A stretch of DNA of 5,426 nucleotides from Deltaproteobacteria bacterium (lineage in GTDB: Bacteria > Myxococcota_A > UBA9160 > JAFDET01), in assembly GCA_019310195.1 (NCBI GenBank), contig JAFDET010000224.1, positions 1-5,426 of the forward strand. Reading direction: 5' to 3'. The notes under the pieces are model-generated. The model was not told the DNA's origin, did no database searches, and saw only the letters and a program-made list of their open reading frames with translations. The position numbers were made by a program, and so were the translations under genes. This document shows positions 5,420-5,426 of the stretch, piece by piece. Each line of letters opens with the position of its first letter. Within the stretch, counting starts at the first letter, position 1.

Positions 5420-5426
5420 GTCCTCG

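Overview
The window is a compact, visibly GC-rich bacterial segment, almost wholly coding. Its seven genes and gene parts are packed head to head and tail to tail with almost no spacer. Base composition, acyl-CoA metabolism, an LctP-type lactate permease and an apparent selenoprotein would fit an uncultured deltaproteobacterial/Myxococcota-like or similar environmental lineage. That placement is a guess, because no marker gene is present.

Layout. The 5' part of an enoyl-CoA hydratase/isomerase gene runs leftwards off the window (1..279, minus). It is divergent from a histidine-phosphatase (phosphoglycerate mutase-like) gene (456..1202, plus). The space between them is filled by a 44-bp-period repeat in two inverted arms (about 279..360 and 369..456), with the genes' possible start codons inside it or at its edge. 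The phosphatase converges on a three-gene minus-strand operon, and the two stop codons share one CTAG. In transcription order the operon is a four-helix membrane protein (3907..3488), a membrane-anchored redoxin (3491..2877) and an L-lactate permease family transporter (2860..1199). Genes one and two overlap by 4 bp; genes two and three are 16 bp apart. A divergent MFS transporter (3943..5217, plus) starts 35 bp from the operon. A small minus-strand ORF for a one-helix membrane protein enters from the right edge and overlaps the MFS 3' end.

Main finding. The redoxin frame is interrupted by one in-frame TGA (3239..3237), exactly where homologues carry the redox-active Cys (SLDW-[TGA]-PFT). The frame continues without change through the rest of the fold, including the PHPATYVLD segment. 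An 8-bp hairpin with a 3-nt GUC loop begins 13 nt after the UGA, its loop 21 nt after it. This fits the known spacing and loop rule of bacterial SECIS elements. Two neighbouring genes end in TGA, so the code is not reassigned. The best reading is one selenocysteine-containing, extracytoplasmic peroxiredoxin/thioredoxin-like protein with a UxxT active site. A conventional annotation would break it into two fragments. It is co-transcribed with a lactate-type permease and an unknown membrane protein, which suggests but does not prove a link between redox defence and organic-acid uptake.
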